Below are positions 1 through 8,838 of a stretch of 34,287 nucleotides of DNA, in pieces. A program made the translations under genes and the position numbers. The notes below the pieces were generated by a model, which was given only the letters and a program-made list of their open reading frames with translations, was not told the origin of the DNA and did not search any database. How positions within the stretch are numbered: the first letter of the stretch is position 1; each line of letters opens with the position of its first letter. Source of the DNA: JAZNUH01 sp045592225 (lineage in GTDB: Bacteria > Bacillota > Clostridia > UMGS1883 > UMGS1540); assembly GCA_045592225.1 (NCBI GenBank), contig JAZNUH010000087.1, forward strand, positions 1 to 34,287. The letters run 5' to 3'.

Positions 1-11
1 AAAATTTATTT

Positions 12-2540
12 TTAAGCTGTTTTCCAGCTGAATATTCTCTGCATTATAACTGCAGCTTCGGCTCTTGTTGTATTGCCCAATGGGTTTATAGTGCCGTCGG
101 CATTACCCTTTATAATTCCCATTTCCATCATTGCCGCAACATCCGCCACCGCATAATCGGCAACCAAATCGCTGTCAGGCGCAGAAAGATTGGTGTTTGC
201 CGCTGTAACCGGCTTCGCAAAACGCATTGCACGGGCACATATCACCATTAAATCCTGTCTTGAAATTCCCTCTTCGGGCATATATGCATTATTACCTGTG
301 CCCTTTAAAATCCCAAGCTTTTTGCCTATTGCCACTTCCTTTGCATAATCTGCATCGCTTTCAACATCGGCAAAATTGTCATCGGCAGAGGTGTTTTGCA
401 GTCCAAGTGTTCTTATAAGGTATTTTGCAAAATCCCCTCTTGTTATATTTTCACCGGGAAAAAAGTCATACCCCTCTTCTTTTGCACTGGCAATACCTGC
501 ATCGTGCATAAAGTTTATGGCGTCCTCCGCCCAGGAATAACTGCCCAGATTACTTACCGTTACATTTAAAAGGTCGTAGTCATACTCGCCATTCGGTGTG
601 AACTTTATAAGTGCAGGCTCATATGCCTCAAGTGTCAGTTTTAAAATGCCGTCTTTCACTTCAACCGCCGATTGCTCCACACCGCTTATCGCTGTTGCCT
701 CAAAATCGGTTATTGAAATCAAACCGTTTGTGCTTGTAATCGGAAGATCAATAGTGCGCCTGCTTGATGTTCGGTTATAAATTGCCATGTATAAAATATT
801 TCGGTCTGTGAAAATGTCGTACCATTGCTGTGTGTCGCGCACCTTTGCAAAGGTTTCGTATTTACCCTCTACAAAGTAGGGATAGAGTATGTCTGCCTCA
901 ACATTATAATAATTTTGAAGCACAGGCCAGTAAATACCCTCGTCAATCACCTTGTCAACGGCGGGGTTATCAGGCTCCCATGTGTACCAGCCAAGTCCGT
1001 CTGTGCCCGCAAGGTATGACTGATATATAAACGAGTGTACCTGCGTTGGCGTTGGTGTAGCCTTTTCACCGCTTCCGTAGGTGAAAATCTGGTTTATGGG
1101 AATTACCATTTTGCCTGTTCCCTCTACCATTTCACACACATTTCTCACCGTGTCTGCCATAAACTTGCCGTAATCATTCCACTGTCCGCAGTAGATATCG
1201 GGAGCTATAATGTCACAGCACTTTTTAACATAATCATAATACTGCGGAAAGCCCTCGCAGGTGTAAATGGGTGTGTAATCATCCACCTCACGCAACATTA
1301 TGTAGGATTCTCTTACATCGTCATAGGCGTTGGGGTTGTTTATAAAGGGCTCATCCATTACCATATAACAGAAGATTGCAGGATGATGGGCTATCTTTTC
1401 CATATACGCCTTTACCTTTTCGCGGTTCACGGGGTGCCCTGCAGGGTACATTCCCCAGTAGCATACAACCGCTGCATATACACCCATTTTGTACATTTCG
1501 TCAAGCTGACGCAGGGCGTCAGAAACATCAGATGGCGGCGACCACTGTACAACATTTATACCTACCGAAGCGGCTGACTCATAGTCCTCATAGCCTATGT
1601 GATAAACAAAGGTGGGTCTTACCCTTTTACCATTTTTATCGGTAAATATTCTTCCGTCCTTTGACAGTGCTTTTGGCATATCGTATTTGTATATGGGTGC
1701 CGAGTCCTCAAAAATTACTGCCCCGGTCATGTCGCGCACTGTTGCGGTAACAGTGTATTCATGCTTTTTTTGTTCAAGCAGGGACAACGGGTATTCAAAT
1801 TTAGATTTATTACTGCTGAATTTTACACCGTTTTTGGAAAGCAGAAGCATGCTGCCGTCTTTAAGTGTGTAATCAACCTTGTAGGTTGATGCATCAAAGT
1901 TTTCAGGCATTGAAATCTCCGCACAGCCGTTTCTGTCACTGTATTCTGTATAGTAGAATATCCAGTCTGTCAGCAGCGAAAATACTTCGCCCGATGGCAG
2001 TGACAAATATTCAATTTCCACTCCTTCAATATAAGCAGTTCCGTCGGTAAACATGCCCGGCGAAATGGTAATAAGCGAAGTGTTCGGCTGAAGAGTAAAT
2101 GCATAAGTAAGTCTTGACCAGTTGTTTCCGCCTTTTTTTCTCGGTGCCTCGTGAGATGAAACACGAAGGTCATAGCTGCTTCTGTTATTGCAGAACTCTT
2201 CCACCTTAAGACCTATACCCTGTGCGGTCATATCACCCTTGTACCAGAAGCTCACCTGTATTTTTGCACCACCGATAAGATTGCCCTGTTCAAAGGTAAC
2301 ATATCCCTCGTTTGTAATTTTAATTGCGTTGTTGCCCTCTCGCTTTTCGGTGCTTTGTATGCTTACCTTTGCCTTATCCGAAAAGGTTACGCCCACAGGA
2401 TTGCCCGAAGAGTCCAGCTCTTCAAATCCTCCGTTTTTCAAAAGGTTGGTATTAAGCTCCGGCGTAGTATCTGCCGCAAGTACGGGCAAAGCGGTAACCA
2501 CAAGAACCACTGCAATTAAAATTGCCGTAATTTTTTTCAT
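12..2540 (-). CDS. Secreted glycoside-hydrolase-like TIM-barrel protein with C-terminal SLH anchor
   Basis: 842 residues. Residues 1-22 form a Sec signal peptide ending in VLAA. A jelly-roll carbohydrate-binding-like module (CBM4/9 style, starting NLLKNGGFEE) covers about 32-180, a beta-rich linker about 185-290, and a TIM barrel about 300-550. The barrel carries a DEP motif (E397, candidate acid/base) and WEP in YTWEPDNP (E522, candidate nucleophile), the layout expected of a clan GH-A retaining glycosidase. A small beta domain follows to about 648, then three SLH domains (about 668-712, 722-775, 787-840), which in this superfamily bind cell-wall polysaccharide. The start is ATG with an AAGGAG site just upstream. 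The next upstream gene, 24 bp away on the same strand, is its paralogue. Substrate is unknown; I cannot assign a CAZy family. The secreted, wall-anchored assignment is firm and the enzymatic role is inferred. Confidence 0.8.
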   Translation of the reverse strand: MKKITAILIAVVLVVTALPVLAADTTPELNTNLLKNGGFEELDSSGNPVGVTFSDKAKVSIQSTEKREGNNAIKITNEGYVTFEQGNLIGGAKIQVSFWYKGDMTAQGIGLKVEEFCNNRSSYDLRVSSHEAPRKKGGNNWSRLTYAFTLQPNTSLITISPGMFTDGTAYIEGVEIEYLSLPSGEVFSLLTDWIFYYTEYSDRNGCAEISMPENFDASTYKVDYTLKDGSMLLLSKNGVKFSSNKSKFEYPLSLLEQKKHEYTVTATVRDMTGAVIFEDSAPIYKYDMPKALSKDGRIFTDKNGKRVRPTFVYHIGYEDYESAASVGINVVQWSPPSDVSDALRQLDEMYKMGVYAAVVCYWGMYPAGHPVNREKVKAYMEKIAHHPAIFCYMVMDEPFINNPNAYDDVRESYIMLREVDDYTPIYTCEGFPQYYDYVKKCCDIIAPDIYCGQWNDYGKFMADTVRNVCEMVEGTGKMVIPINQIFTYGSGEKATPTPTQVHSFIYQSYLAGTDGLGWYTWEPDNPAVDKVIDEGIYWPVLQNYYNVEADILYPYFVEGKYETFAKVRDTQQWYDIFTDRNILYMAIYNRTSSRRTIDLPITSTNGLISITDFEATAISGVEQSAVEVKDGILKLTLEAYEPALIKFTPNGEYDYDLLNVTVSNLGSYSWAEDAINFMHDAGIASAKEEGYDFFPGENITRGDFAKYLIRTLGLQNTSADDNFADVESDADYAKEVAIGKKLGILKGTGNNAYMPEEGISRQDLMVICARAMRFAKPVTAANTNLSAPDSDLVADYAVADVAAMMEMGIIKGNADGTINPLGNTTRAEAAVIMQRIFSWKTA

Positions 2541-2564
2541 TTTGTTTTCTCCTTATAGCTGCCA

Positions 2565-5500
2565 TTATTGCAGGGTTATCTTTACAAGTACTGCCTGGCA
2601 GGGCGCAAGTGTTACCTTCATATCGCTCGAAGATGCATCTTCTATCACACTGTCTTCGCCAAATCCGGGCACGCTTGCAGTGTAATTTGCAATGGTTGTC
2701 TTTCCGTCTGCACTTACGAGAGGTACTGTTGTTGCCAGCTCCTCGCTGTCAAGACGGTTCTGGATTACCATATACAGGTTTTTACCTTCTTCGTCCATCC
2801 AGCCTTCATACCATACGTTGCTGTCATCCTCTATGTTTTTGTTAAACTGCGTACCCTTGCCGTATGCATAGTAGTCATATACAACCTGCTTTTCATTTGC
2901 ATAAAACTCCTGAAGCATAGGCCAGTAGAAATCGTCACAAATCTTTTTGTCAACGTTCGGGTTATCGGGCTCCCAGGTATAGAAGCCAACTGCATTACCG
3001 CCCGCCAGAAGTGACTGATACATCATCGAATGAAGCTCCAGGGCGGTAGGCTTATGACCGTTTTGCGTAAATGCCTGTAAAACTGTAAGCATAGGCTTAT
3101 CATAATTTACATATTTATGTCCCAGCTTCATCATGGTACCAACACAGGTTGCAAAGCTATCGTGCGAATAACCGGGGTAAATATCGGGTGCCAGAAGGTC
3201 ACAGTATTTTGCAACCTCTTTCATATACGGCGCAAAGCCTTCACATATGTAAGTGGGGCGTGCGGGGTCTGCCGTTCTCAGCATTATATAAGATTTTCTC
3301 AAATCGTCATATGCGTTTGAATTATTAAGGAAGGGTTCGTCCATTATCATATAACAGAAAATAGCGGGGTGATGCTTAATCTGCATAATAAAGTCGCGTA
3401 CCTTGTCATGGTTTCCTATACTACCTGCAGGGCTCATTCCCCAGTAGCATACAACACCTGCATAAACGCCCATTTCGTACATTTCGTCAAGCTGGGCAAG
3501 GGTTTGCTCTACTGTTGAGGCAGGTGAATACTGCATAACATTTATGCCGGCACTTGCCGCTGTGGCAAAATCGTCATAACCTATGTGGTACATAAATACC
3601 GGGTCAATTCTCTTGCCTTTTATATCTGTAAATGTTCCATCCTTTGAAACTGTTGTGGGTCGGTCAAATCTGTATACCTGCTGATATACACTGTCAACAA
3701 TTTCGTTCCTGCCATCCTTTATGTCGGCAACAACTCTGTATTCCTCGGTAACCTCTGTCATAAGGTCAAGGTCATACTCAAATGTTATAAGGTTTTCTGT
3801 AAATTCTATTCCGCTGCTCTCAGCAAGTGTAACGCCATCCTTTTCAAGGCGCACATCTGCTGTAAAGCCCATATTTTCAAGACAAGGCTCCAGCTGAATG
3901 CTTGCCGTTCCGTTACCGGTAAGGTCGGTATAGTAGAATACCTGGTCTGTTTTTATGCGTGCTGTATTTGAATTATGTGTACGTGTAAGCTCCATATCAT
4001 CAAAATATATGGTACCTGTACTGTATTTAATCCAGGGTCCTATTATTATTTCACTGCCCTCATAATGTGTAAAGGTATATTCCACCTTCGTCCACTCATC
4101 AGAAGATAAATGGCTGTTTGACTCATACGATTTTGTATATACAAGTGCTTCACTGTCATTTGCCCAGTCATATCTTCTTATTACAAGACCTTCGCCCGAG
4201 TCAATCGTGCCCTTGTACCAAAGCGAGAATGTGTACTCGTTACCCGGTAAAAGTCCGCCGTATTTAAAGCATGCCCTGCTATTATATCCCGAAAGTCTGA
4301 TTGCTTTGCTGCCGCTATGGGTCTCGCCTGTTTCCATAGCTGCACCTACCCATTCCGAAGCCACATTTTCAGGTCTCCAGGCGGTGGTATTTTCAAAACC
4401 GTCAGTAAATACCGGCATCATTTTCATATCGTTTCGTATTTCTGTTTCTGCAACAGGCGCATTTGCATCGTCCCACAAATATGCCTTTACAATTACATCA
4501 CTGTCTGTTGAAGCGCTTATACCGCCAAGTCTGCATGCAGATGTTGTGCCCGCCTTATCAACCGCAGTAACAGCTGCATTTGTCATTTTAAGCTCGCCAC
4601 TGTCATCATATTCATAAGATGCAATAAAAAGCTTACCGCCATTTTCCGAAGGATGCTGTGCACGTACCGTAAGAGCCATATCCTCGCCGTTTTCTAACCA
4701 TTTAACAGTTTTTGTTCCTGTTTCATCCATAAATTCAAGTGAGGTTTCAACCGGCTTTATGGATACATCATCCCATATAATACCACCGGTACCTCCTCTT
4801 AAAAACAGGCGGAACTGCACAAGTCCCTCAGGAGTTGATTGCTCATCAAGTATAAATTTAATGTGGCACCAGTCGGGTCCCGAAAGTCCGGCTTGCTTTG
4901 TCAGTGCATAATCCTTGGCATAAACCACTTCATTTCCCACGTAGCTTTCAAACCCTATGCTATCCGCACTGTAGCCGGGCATATTCATAAGATATCTTTT
5001 GGCATGCTGCCATTTTAATCTTGCCGAAAATTCGTATTTCACCCCTGCCGGATTCGCCTTTGGCAGCTTAACCCAGGTGTACACCTGTCCGCTTTTAATC
5101 TTCAGTGCAGTGTCACCGTTGTACGCATCCGAAGTAATTTCACTTTCGCCGCTGTGATTAAACCAGCTTGCATACATGGTGTTTGTTCCTGCGGGGTTTA
5201 TGTCAAAACCGGGGTTTGCTACCAGGTTTTTTGTATCGTAATTATCAAGGCGTACAAGCTCCATATCATCAAGACAAAGGGTTGCACATTCTGCTCCGTT
5301 ATTCACCCATGCCCTGATAGCACCGTTTTCACCCATCTGGCAGGCATTTAACATCATACCAAAGGGAGTCCACTGTGTTGTGTATGGAAGTGCACCGTTA
5401 TAATTTGTTGTGGTAAATCCTACCTGCTCCATAAAAATCTGCGAGCCGCCGGTTGTACCATCATCCATGTGCTTGTAATATCCGCGGAGCATGTATCCCC

Positions 5501-5801
5501 CGGGAACCAAATTACGTACTAAAACTCCTGCTTTACCTTCCGGCGCAACAGTTAAATAGCTGTTGCCGCTGTGCGCAGCACCTTCGCTTACAACAGCGCC
5601 ACCTTCCATAAACCAGCCTGCACCTGTAAGATCGCTTATGCTCATATTTTCGAAGTTTCCTTTAGAGCTTACAACTGTACCTTCATAACCGTAATAGTTA
5701 TTTGCCACAGCTGCTGAAACTGTTGCCGGCAGTGCCACCGGTAATAATGTAAACACAATTACTACAAACAGTATTGTTGATAGTACCCTTCTCATTTTCA
5801 T
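2565..5801 (-). CDS. Secreted multi-modular glycoside-hydrolase-like TIM-barrel protein, no SLH domain
   Basis: 1078 residues, paralogue of the following gene. There is a signal peptide (1-30, ending in TVSA). Three jelly-roll binding-like modules lie at about 40-186, 195-350 and 463-606, with a beta domain at about 353-455. The TIM barrel runs from about 715 to 970 and a C-terminal beta domain to 1078. The same catalytic candidates occur as in the paralogue: E822 in MDEPF and E944 in YTWEPDNP. Other shared blocks are HHPAIFCYM, VVCYWGM and NAYDD. It has no SLH repeats, so it is probably released or held by its binding modules. It is the first gene of a two-gene unit; a good promoter lies at 5880-5908. 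Reaction and substrate cannot be named from sequence alone. Confidence 0.8.
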   Translation of the reverse strand: MKMRRVLSTILFVVIVFTLLPVALPATVSAAVANNYYGYEGTVVSSKGNFENMSISDLTGAGWFMEGGAVVSEGAAHSGNSYLTVAPEGKAGVLVRNLVPGGYMLRGYYKHMDDGTTGGSQIFMEQVGFTTTNYNGALPYTTQWTPFGMMLNACQMGENGAIRAWVNNGAECATLCLDDMELVRLDNYDTKNLVANPGFDINPAGTNTMYASWFNHSGESEITSDAYNGDTALKIKSGQVYTWVKLPKANPAGVKYEFSARLKWQHAKRYLMNMPGYSADSIGFESYVGNEVVYAKDYALTKQAGLSGPDWCHIKFILDEQSTPEGLVQFRLFLRGGTGGIIWDDVSIKPVETSLEFMDETGTKTVKWLENGEDMALTVRAQHPSENGGKLFIASYEYDDSGELKMTNAAVTAVDKAGTTSACRLGGISASTDSDVIVKAYLWDDANAPVAETEIRNDMKMMPVFTDGFENTTAWRPENVASEWVGAAMETGETHSGSKAIRLSGYNSRACFKYGGLLPGNEYTFSLWYKGTIDSGEGLVIRRYDWANDSEALVYTKSYESNSHLSSDEWTKVEYTFTHYEGSEIIIGPWIKYSTGTIYFDDMELTRTHNSNTARIKTDQVFYYTDLTGNGTASIQLEPCLENMGFTADVRLEKDGVTLAESSGIEFTENLITFEYDLDLMTEVTEEYRVVADIKDGRNEIVDSVYQQVYRFDRPTTVSKDGTFTDIKGKRIDPVFMYHIGYDDFATAASAGINVMQYSPASTVEQTLAQLDEMYEMGVYAGVVCYWGMSPAGSIGNHDKVRDFIMQIKHHPAIFCYMIMDEPFLNNSNAYDDLRKSYIMLRTADPARPTYICEGFAPYMKEVAKYCDLLAPDIYPGYSHDSFATCVGTMMKLGHKYVNYDKPMLTVLQAFTQNGHKPTALELHSMMYQSLLAGGNAVGFYTWEPDNPNVDKKICDDFYWPMLQEFYANEKQVVYDYYAYGKGTQFNKNIEDDSNVWYEGWMDEEGKNLYMVIQNRLDSEELATTVPLVSADGKTTIANYTASVPGFGEDSVIEDASSSDMKVTLAPCQAVLVKITLQ

Positions 5802-5879
5802 TGTCTCCTCTCACCATTCAAAAATCATCTTTATAAGTATGGCTTGCAAAAACCAGAATTATAAATATACGTACATTAT

Positions 5880-5908
5880 ATTATACTATTTTTACACGAG
5901 TTTGTAAA
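5880..5908 (-). promoter_or_regulatory. Sigma-A-type promoter of the glycosidase-like pair
   Basis: On the minus strand the -35 box TTTACA (5903-5908) and the -10 box TATAAT (5880-5885) are separated by exactly 17 bp. The predicted transcript starts about 70 bases before the ATG at 5801. No other convincing promoter is visible between the two genes, which suggests they are co-transcribed. Confidence 0.65.
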
Positions 5909-6219
5909 TGGAGTTTTGTAGCCAAAATGTGTACTTTTACAAACACTTTTCCATTTGGGGACAAAATACACAGCCGCATTTATAAACCACGGTTAAAAAA
6001 TAGAATGGAGCGCAAGGGCAGAAAATTAATTCCGCCCCTGCAGTATGCGTGGAATATATCGCGTTTTATATAGCTAAACACCTACAAATTGCAGCATTAT
6101 TTTTGTTAAGGTTTATTATACCCCCCCCCCTGACAAATTTGTCAATAATAAATATAAAAAAAAATCGATTATTTATTTTTTATAATTAAAAAGGTGGGGC
6201 TTCTGCATCCGGATAAATC

Positions 6220-6247
6220 AAAAAAGTGACAGATAAAAATCCGTCAC
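6220..6247 (-). terminator. Rho-independent terminator
   Basis: On the minus strand the arms GTGAC and GTCAC plus an inner GAT/ATC pair close an A/T tetraloop, with one mismatch, and are followed by six T. It lies about 240 bases beyond the stop of tmcAL and ends the candidate small RNA. Confidence 0.6.
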
Positions 6248-6384
6248 CGCCTTATATTTTACCACCGTTCCGCACAAGTTTGTGAATCCCATAGCAAGAC
6301 GGAGCCGGGCAGCTCCGCCTTATTATGGAAAAAGGTCATGGCCGAACAATTAGAAAATGTCACTTTGTATAATAATGTACTGTT
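6220..6384 (-). ncRNA. Candidate small RNA with own promoter and terminator
   Basis: On the minus strand, TTGCTT (6413-6418) and TATAAT (6391-6396), 16 bp apart, could start a transcript near 6384. It would contain a hairpin of ten pairs closed by CCATA/TATGG (6289-6328, loop at 6306-6311). It would end at a terminator hairpin, GTGACGGAT with ATCTGTCAC, followed by six T (6220-6247), giving about 165 nucleotides. No known family (6S, SRP, tmRNA) was recognised. The terminator could instead serve tmcAL by read-through, so this remains a candidate. Confidence 0.35.
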
Positions 6385-6486
6385 TTATATATTATACCAC
6401 TTTTTTTGATAAAAGCAAATGTTTTTTAAATATTTGTATATTTTTATATATTTTTTTATCACTGAATTAAAATTTCACCAAGCAAA

Positions 6487-7611
6487 TCATTGTATTATCA
6501 CAGGCGATATTGTCATATTTTCACCCTGTTTTCTGCCTGTTATAAGGGAATAAATATCAGTTGCTCTGCTTTCGAGATGCCAAATACTGTCATTAACACG
6601 GTATTTTGACGGCTTAATTATCACAGGCAGCCTTGCCTTATCCTTCATTACATTCAAAAGCTTTGCCCCCTGTCTGCCAATTCCCAGCACACGTATATAA
6701 GACGGCGGCAGATTTTCGGGCAGGTGATTGTCGATAACCTGATTTATAAGTGCGCGCTTTATTCGTGCCATTGTATGCCTTCTTGTTTTTGTGCTCTGAA
6801 GCAGTGCATCAAGTGAGTTTTTATCCCCCTTTTGTATTCGCTCCCAAAGTCCGTCACCACTGTCGGGCGGCTGGGTTTTTGAAACTGTAAGCGAATATAA
6901 AATAAGCTCTTCAAAATCCGGAAAACTGCATCTGCCTGTATTATCAGGCATATAAGGCAAGTGACGGTATACATCCTCTCCCGACATAATTGCCTCACGC
7001 AGTGCGGTTGCTGATGCAAATTCCACATCTGCCGATTTCGAGTGATATTCACCCTTGCGCTTTACTGTGTGCGGCTTTATTCCGCTTCCCGAAAGTGCCT
7101 TTAAATATTCAACTGCCAATATGTTGTTGGGATGTCTTACCACAGCCGCAAGCTCGGGATTAATTTCTTTTATTGCGCTTTCCCTTGCCGATGCAAAGGA
7201 TGCTCCGTTTTGCAGCTTTTGTGCAAGAGTTTTTTTAAAGCCTTCAGGTTCATTCGCAAGTATGCGCGCCGCCTGACGGAGCTTTTTAATATCTCCGCAC
7301 TCGCTGCCAAAGGAAACTGCATCCACTATTCCTGTTGCCTCAAGCAATTCTATGCCGCCCCTCGCAAAGCCTTCCGCCGATTTTAGTGAAAAATATGCCG
7401 GCAACTCTATTACAAGGTCAACGCCACCCAGAAGGGCATATTTTGCACGTGTGAATTTATCAAACAGCGCCGGTTCCCCTCTTTGCACATAATTTCCGCT
7501 CATAACAGCAATGACACCGTCTGCCGACAGTGCCGTTTTAGCTGTTTCTATATGATATTTGTGTCCGTTGTGAAAAGGATTGTATTCTGCTACAACTCCT
7601 AAAACTCTCAT
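6487..7611 (-). CDS. tmcAL: tRNA(Met) cytidine acetate ligase
   Basis: 374 residues, slightly shorter than the usual 390-420. TmcAL (formerly YlbM) uses ATP and acetate to make N4-acetylcytidine at the wobble base of elongator tRNA(Met). The N terminus GVVAEYNPFHNGH contains the HxGH-type nucleotidyltransferase signature (H14, H17). It is followed by the family-typical SGNYVQRGEPALFDKF region and the KRKGEYHS and SATALREAI blocks. The start is ATG behind GGAG. It lies 19 bp after the DUF6062 gene and reads as the last gene of the pgsA-DUF6062-tmcAL unit. The family assignment is secure. Confidence 0.93.
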   Translation of the reverse strand: MRVLGVVAEYNPFHNGHKYHIETAKTALSADGVIAVMSGNYVQRGEPALFDKFTRAKYALLGGVDLVIELPAYFSLKSAEGFARGGIELLEATGIVDAVSFGSECGDIKKLRQAARILANEPEGFKKTLAQKLQNGASFASARESAIKEINPELAAVVRHPNNILAVEYLKALSGSGIKPHTVKRKGEYHSKSADVEFASATALREAIMSGEDVYRHLPYMPDNTGRCSFPDFEELILYSLTVSKTQPPDSGDGLWERIQKGDKNSLDALLQSTKTRRHTMARIKRALINQVIDNHLPENLPPSYIRVLGIGRQGAKLLNVMKDKARLPVIIKPSKYRVNDSIWHLESRATDIYSLITGRKQGENMTISPVIIQ

Positions 7612-7630
7612 ATTATTCTCCGTTCACAGT

Positions 7631-8272
7631 TTATTTTCCGCCACACAGCTTTTTAATACCTGTTTCAGGCGATTCGCTCTGTTCCTTTGTAGGGGCAGAA
7701 GCATTATAGTCAAAAGATTTTGTGAACCCAAAAAGGGCTTTTTCGGTTTGCTCAAGCGCCTTTACGGTATGCTCCTTAAATGCCTTTGCACCCTCGCCTT
7801 TAAGCTTTGAAAAAACATCATAAAAATGAGAAACGCATACTCCCTTTGACTTTGAAAATTTTTCCCTGAAATCAGCTTCGTTATCCATAAGATATGCAAA
7901 ATTCGAAATACAAAGCTCCATTTGCCCATCTACACGGTCACACACCGCACAGCTTTTAGGGACATCGGTTTTTTTGGCAAACACACCTCCGCCGGGTTTT
8001 GCTTTTTTTATTTTATCTATTGTTTCGGCAGCGTGTGTGTCAAGCATAAGCGCCAGACTTAAGCGGTTGCCCATACCAAGCATTTTTTCTGCGTGAGTTG
8101 TGCAAAAGCCTTTTCTGTTTGTTTCCACACGAACCTCAGGCTCCATCATCGCGGCGCCCATATAATATTCAAGTGCATTTTTTTCAAGTTTTTCCCTTAT
8201 AAGACAAAGAGGACAGCCATTGTCCTCATCAATTGTCTCATTTATCATTATGGTATAAATTTTTTCCTTCAC
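7631..8272 (-). CDS. DUF6062-family protein with two CxxC-CxxH metal-site-like modules
   Basis: 213 residues from a GTG start at 8272. That start sits in GTGA, overlapping the pgsA stop, with AAGGAGG about ten bases upstream; this signals translational coupling and argues against the longer frame beginning at 8356. The protein is mostly helical with no signal peptide. It contains a striking internal repeat: C20-C23 then C57-H60, and C108-C111 then C146-H149, with nearly identical spacing between the halves (33 and 34 residues). This suggests two equivalent metal sites, probably zinc, from an internal duplication. Function is unknown. The family assignment comes from the CPLC-LIREK-LE start and overall layout, recalled rather than searched. 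Confidence 0.75.
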   Translation of the reverse strand: MKEKIYTIMINETIDEDNGCPLCLIREKLEKNALEYYMGAAMMEPEVRVETNRKGFCTTHAEKMLGMGNRLSLALMLDTHAAETIDKIKKAKPGGGVFAKKTDVPKSCAVCDRVDGQMELCISNFAYLMDNEADFREKFSKSKGVCVSHFYDVFSKLKGEGAKAFKEHTVKALEQTEKALFGFTKSFDYNASAPTKEQSESPETGIKKLCGGK

Positions 8273-8799
8273 GCCTCTTTTTCCTCCTTGCGGATGCCCA
8301 GAAACAGGCTGCCGTATTTGATAAGCGCAAACAAAGATGTAACCGCAGGCAACCACTGCAGAGTATACAGTAACGGTACAGGCAGTTTTTCAAATAAAAG
8401 CAGTATTGTTACCACACATACAGATGTTACAACAGTTGAAAGCTTGCCGTACCAGTTTGCGGCAACTATAACATGCTTTTTATAAAGAGAAGCCGTACCC
8501 CCTGCCATAATAAGCTCCTTCAGGAAGATAAGCATTACAGCCGCCCAGGGAAAGTATGACTTTATCGCCATGCATATAAGCACTGTAAGCTGCATACCCT
8601 TATCGGCAATAGGGTCTAAAATTTTGCCCAAATCGGTTATCTGGTCATATTTTCTTGCAATGTAGCCGTCAAGTACATCTGTTGCACAGGCCAGCGCAAA
8701 CAAAATTACACCAACCACAAGTCTTTCCGTGTAAACATAATACCCGGTAAAGGGAATAAGTACTATTCGGAATACCGACAACATATTAGGAATGTTCAT
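8269..8799 (-). CDS. pgsA: CDP-diacylglycerol--glycerol-3-phosphate 3-phosphatidyltransferase
   Basis: 176 residues, normal length. It makes phosphatidylglycerophosphate, the precursor of phosphatidylglycerol and cardiolipin, at the cytoplasmic membrane. The CDP-alcohol phosphatidyltransferase signature is complete: D41, D44-G45, A48-R49, G58, D62 and D66 (DVLDGYIARK and DLGKILDPIAD). Four or more hydrophobic segments follow the short N terminus. The start is ATG behind AGAGAGG. Its stop overlaps the GTG of the DUF6062 gene. A weak hairpin upstream separates it from the HAD gene. Confidence 0.92.
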   Translation of the reverse strand: MNIPNMLSVFRIVLIPFTGYYVYTERLVVGVILFALACATDVLDGYIARKYDQITDLGKILDPIADKGMQLTVLICMAIKSYFPWAAVMLIFLKELIMAGGTASLYKKHVIVAANWYGKLSTVVTSVCVVTILLLFEKLPVPLLYTLQWLPAVTSLFALIKYGSLFLGIRKEEKEA

Positions 8800-8821
8800 T
8801 TTTTTAACCTCTCTTTATAAA

Positions 8822-8836
8822 GCCGACCCCGTCGGC
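8822..8836 (-). terminator. Weak terminator after the HAD gene
   Basis: GCCGAC and GTCGGC form a six-pair stem with a three-base loop, followed on the minus strand by TTTAT. It lies between the HAD stop (8839) and the pgsA start (8799). The short T run makes it leaky at best, so some transcription may continue into pgsA. Confidence 0.4.
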
Positions 8837-8838
8837 AG

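Larger units (their letters stand above)
5909..6486. other. Gene-free AT-rich intergenic stretch
   Basis: No open reading frame with a ribosome binding site was found on either strand. The stretch holds an uninterrupted run of ten C (6121-6130), directly followed by the 12-bp palindrome GACAAATTTGTC (6132-6143). It also holds a long imperfect hairpin (6289-6328), a minus-strand terminator (6220-6247) and a possible promoter (6391-6418). The last three may together define a small RNA, listed separately. Confidence 0.6.

Noticed and set aside
1035..1577. 180-codon plus-strand frame within the first glycosidase-like gene
   Set aside because: No ribosome binding site, no recognisable domain, and it lies fully inside a well-supported gene on the other strand.
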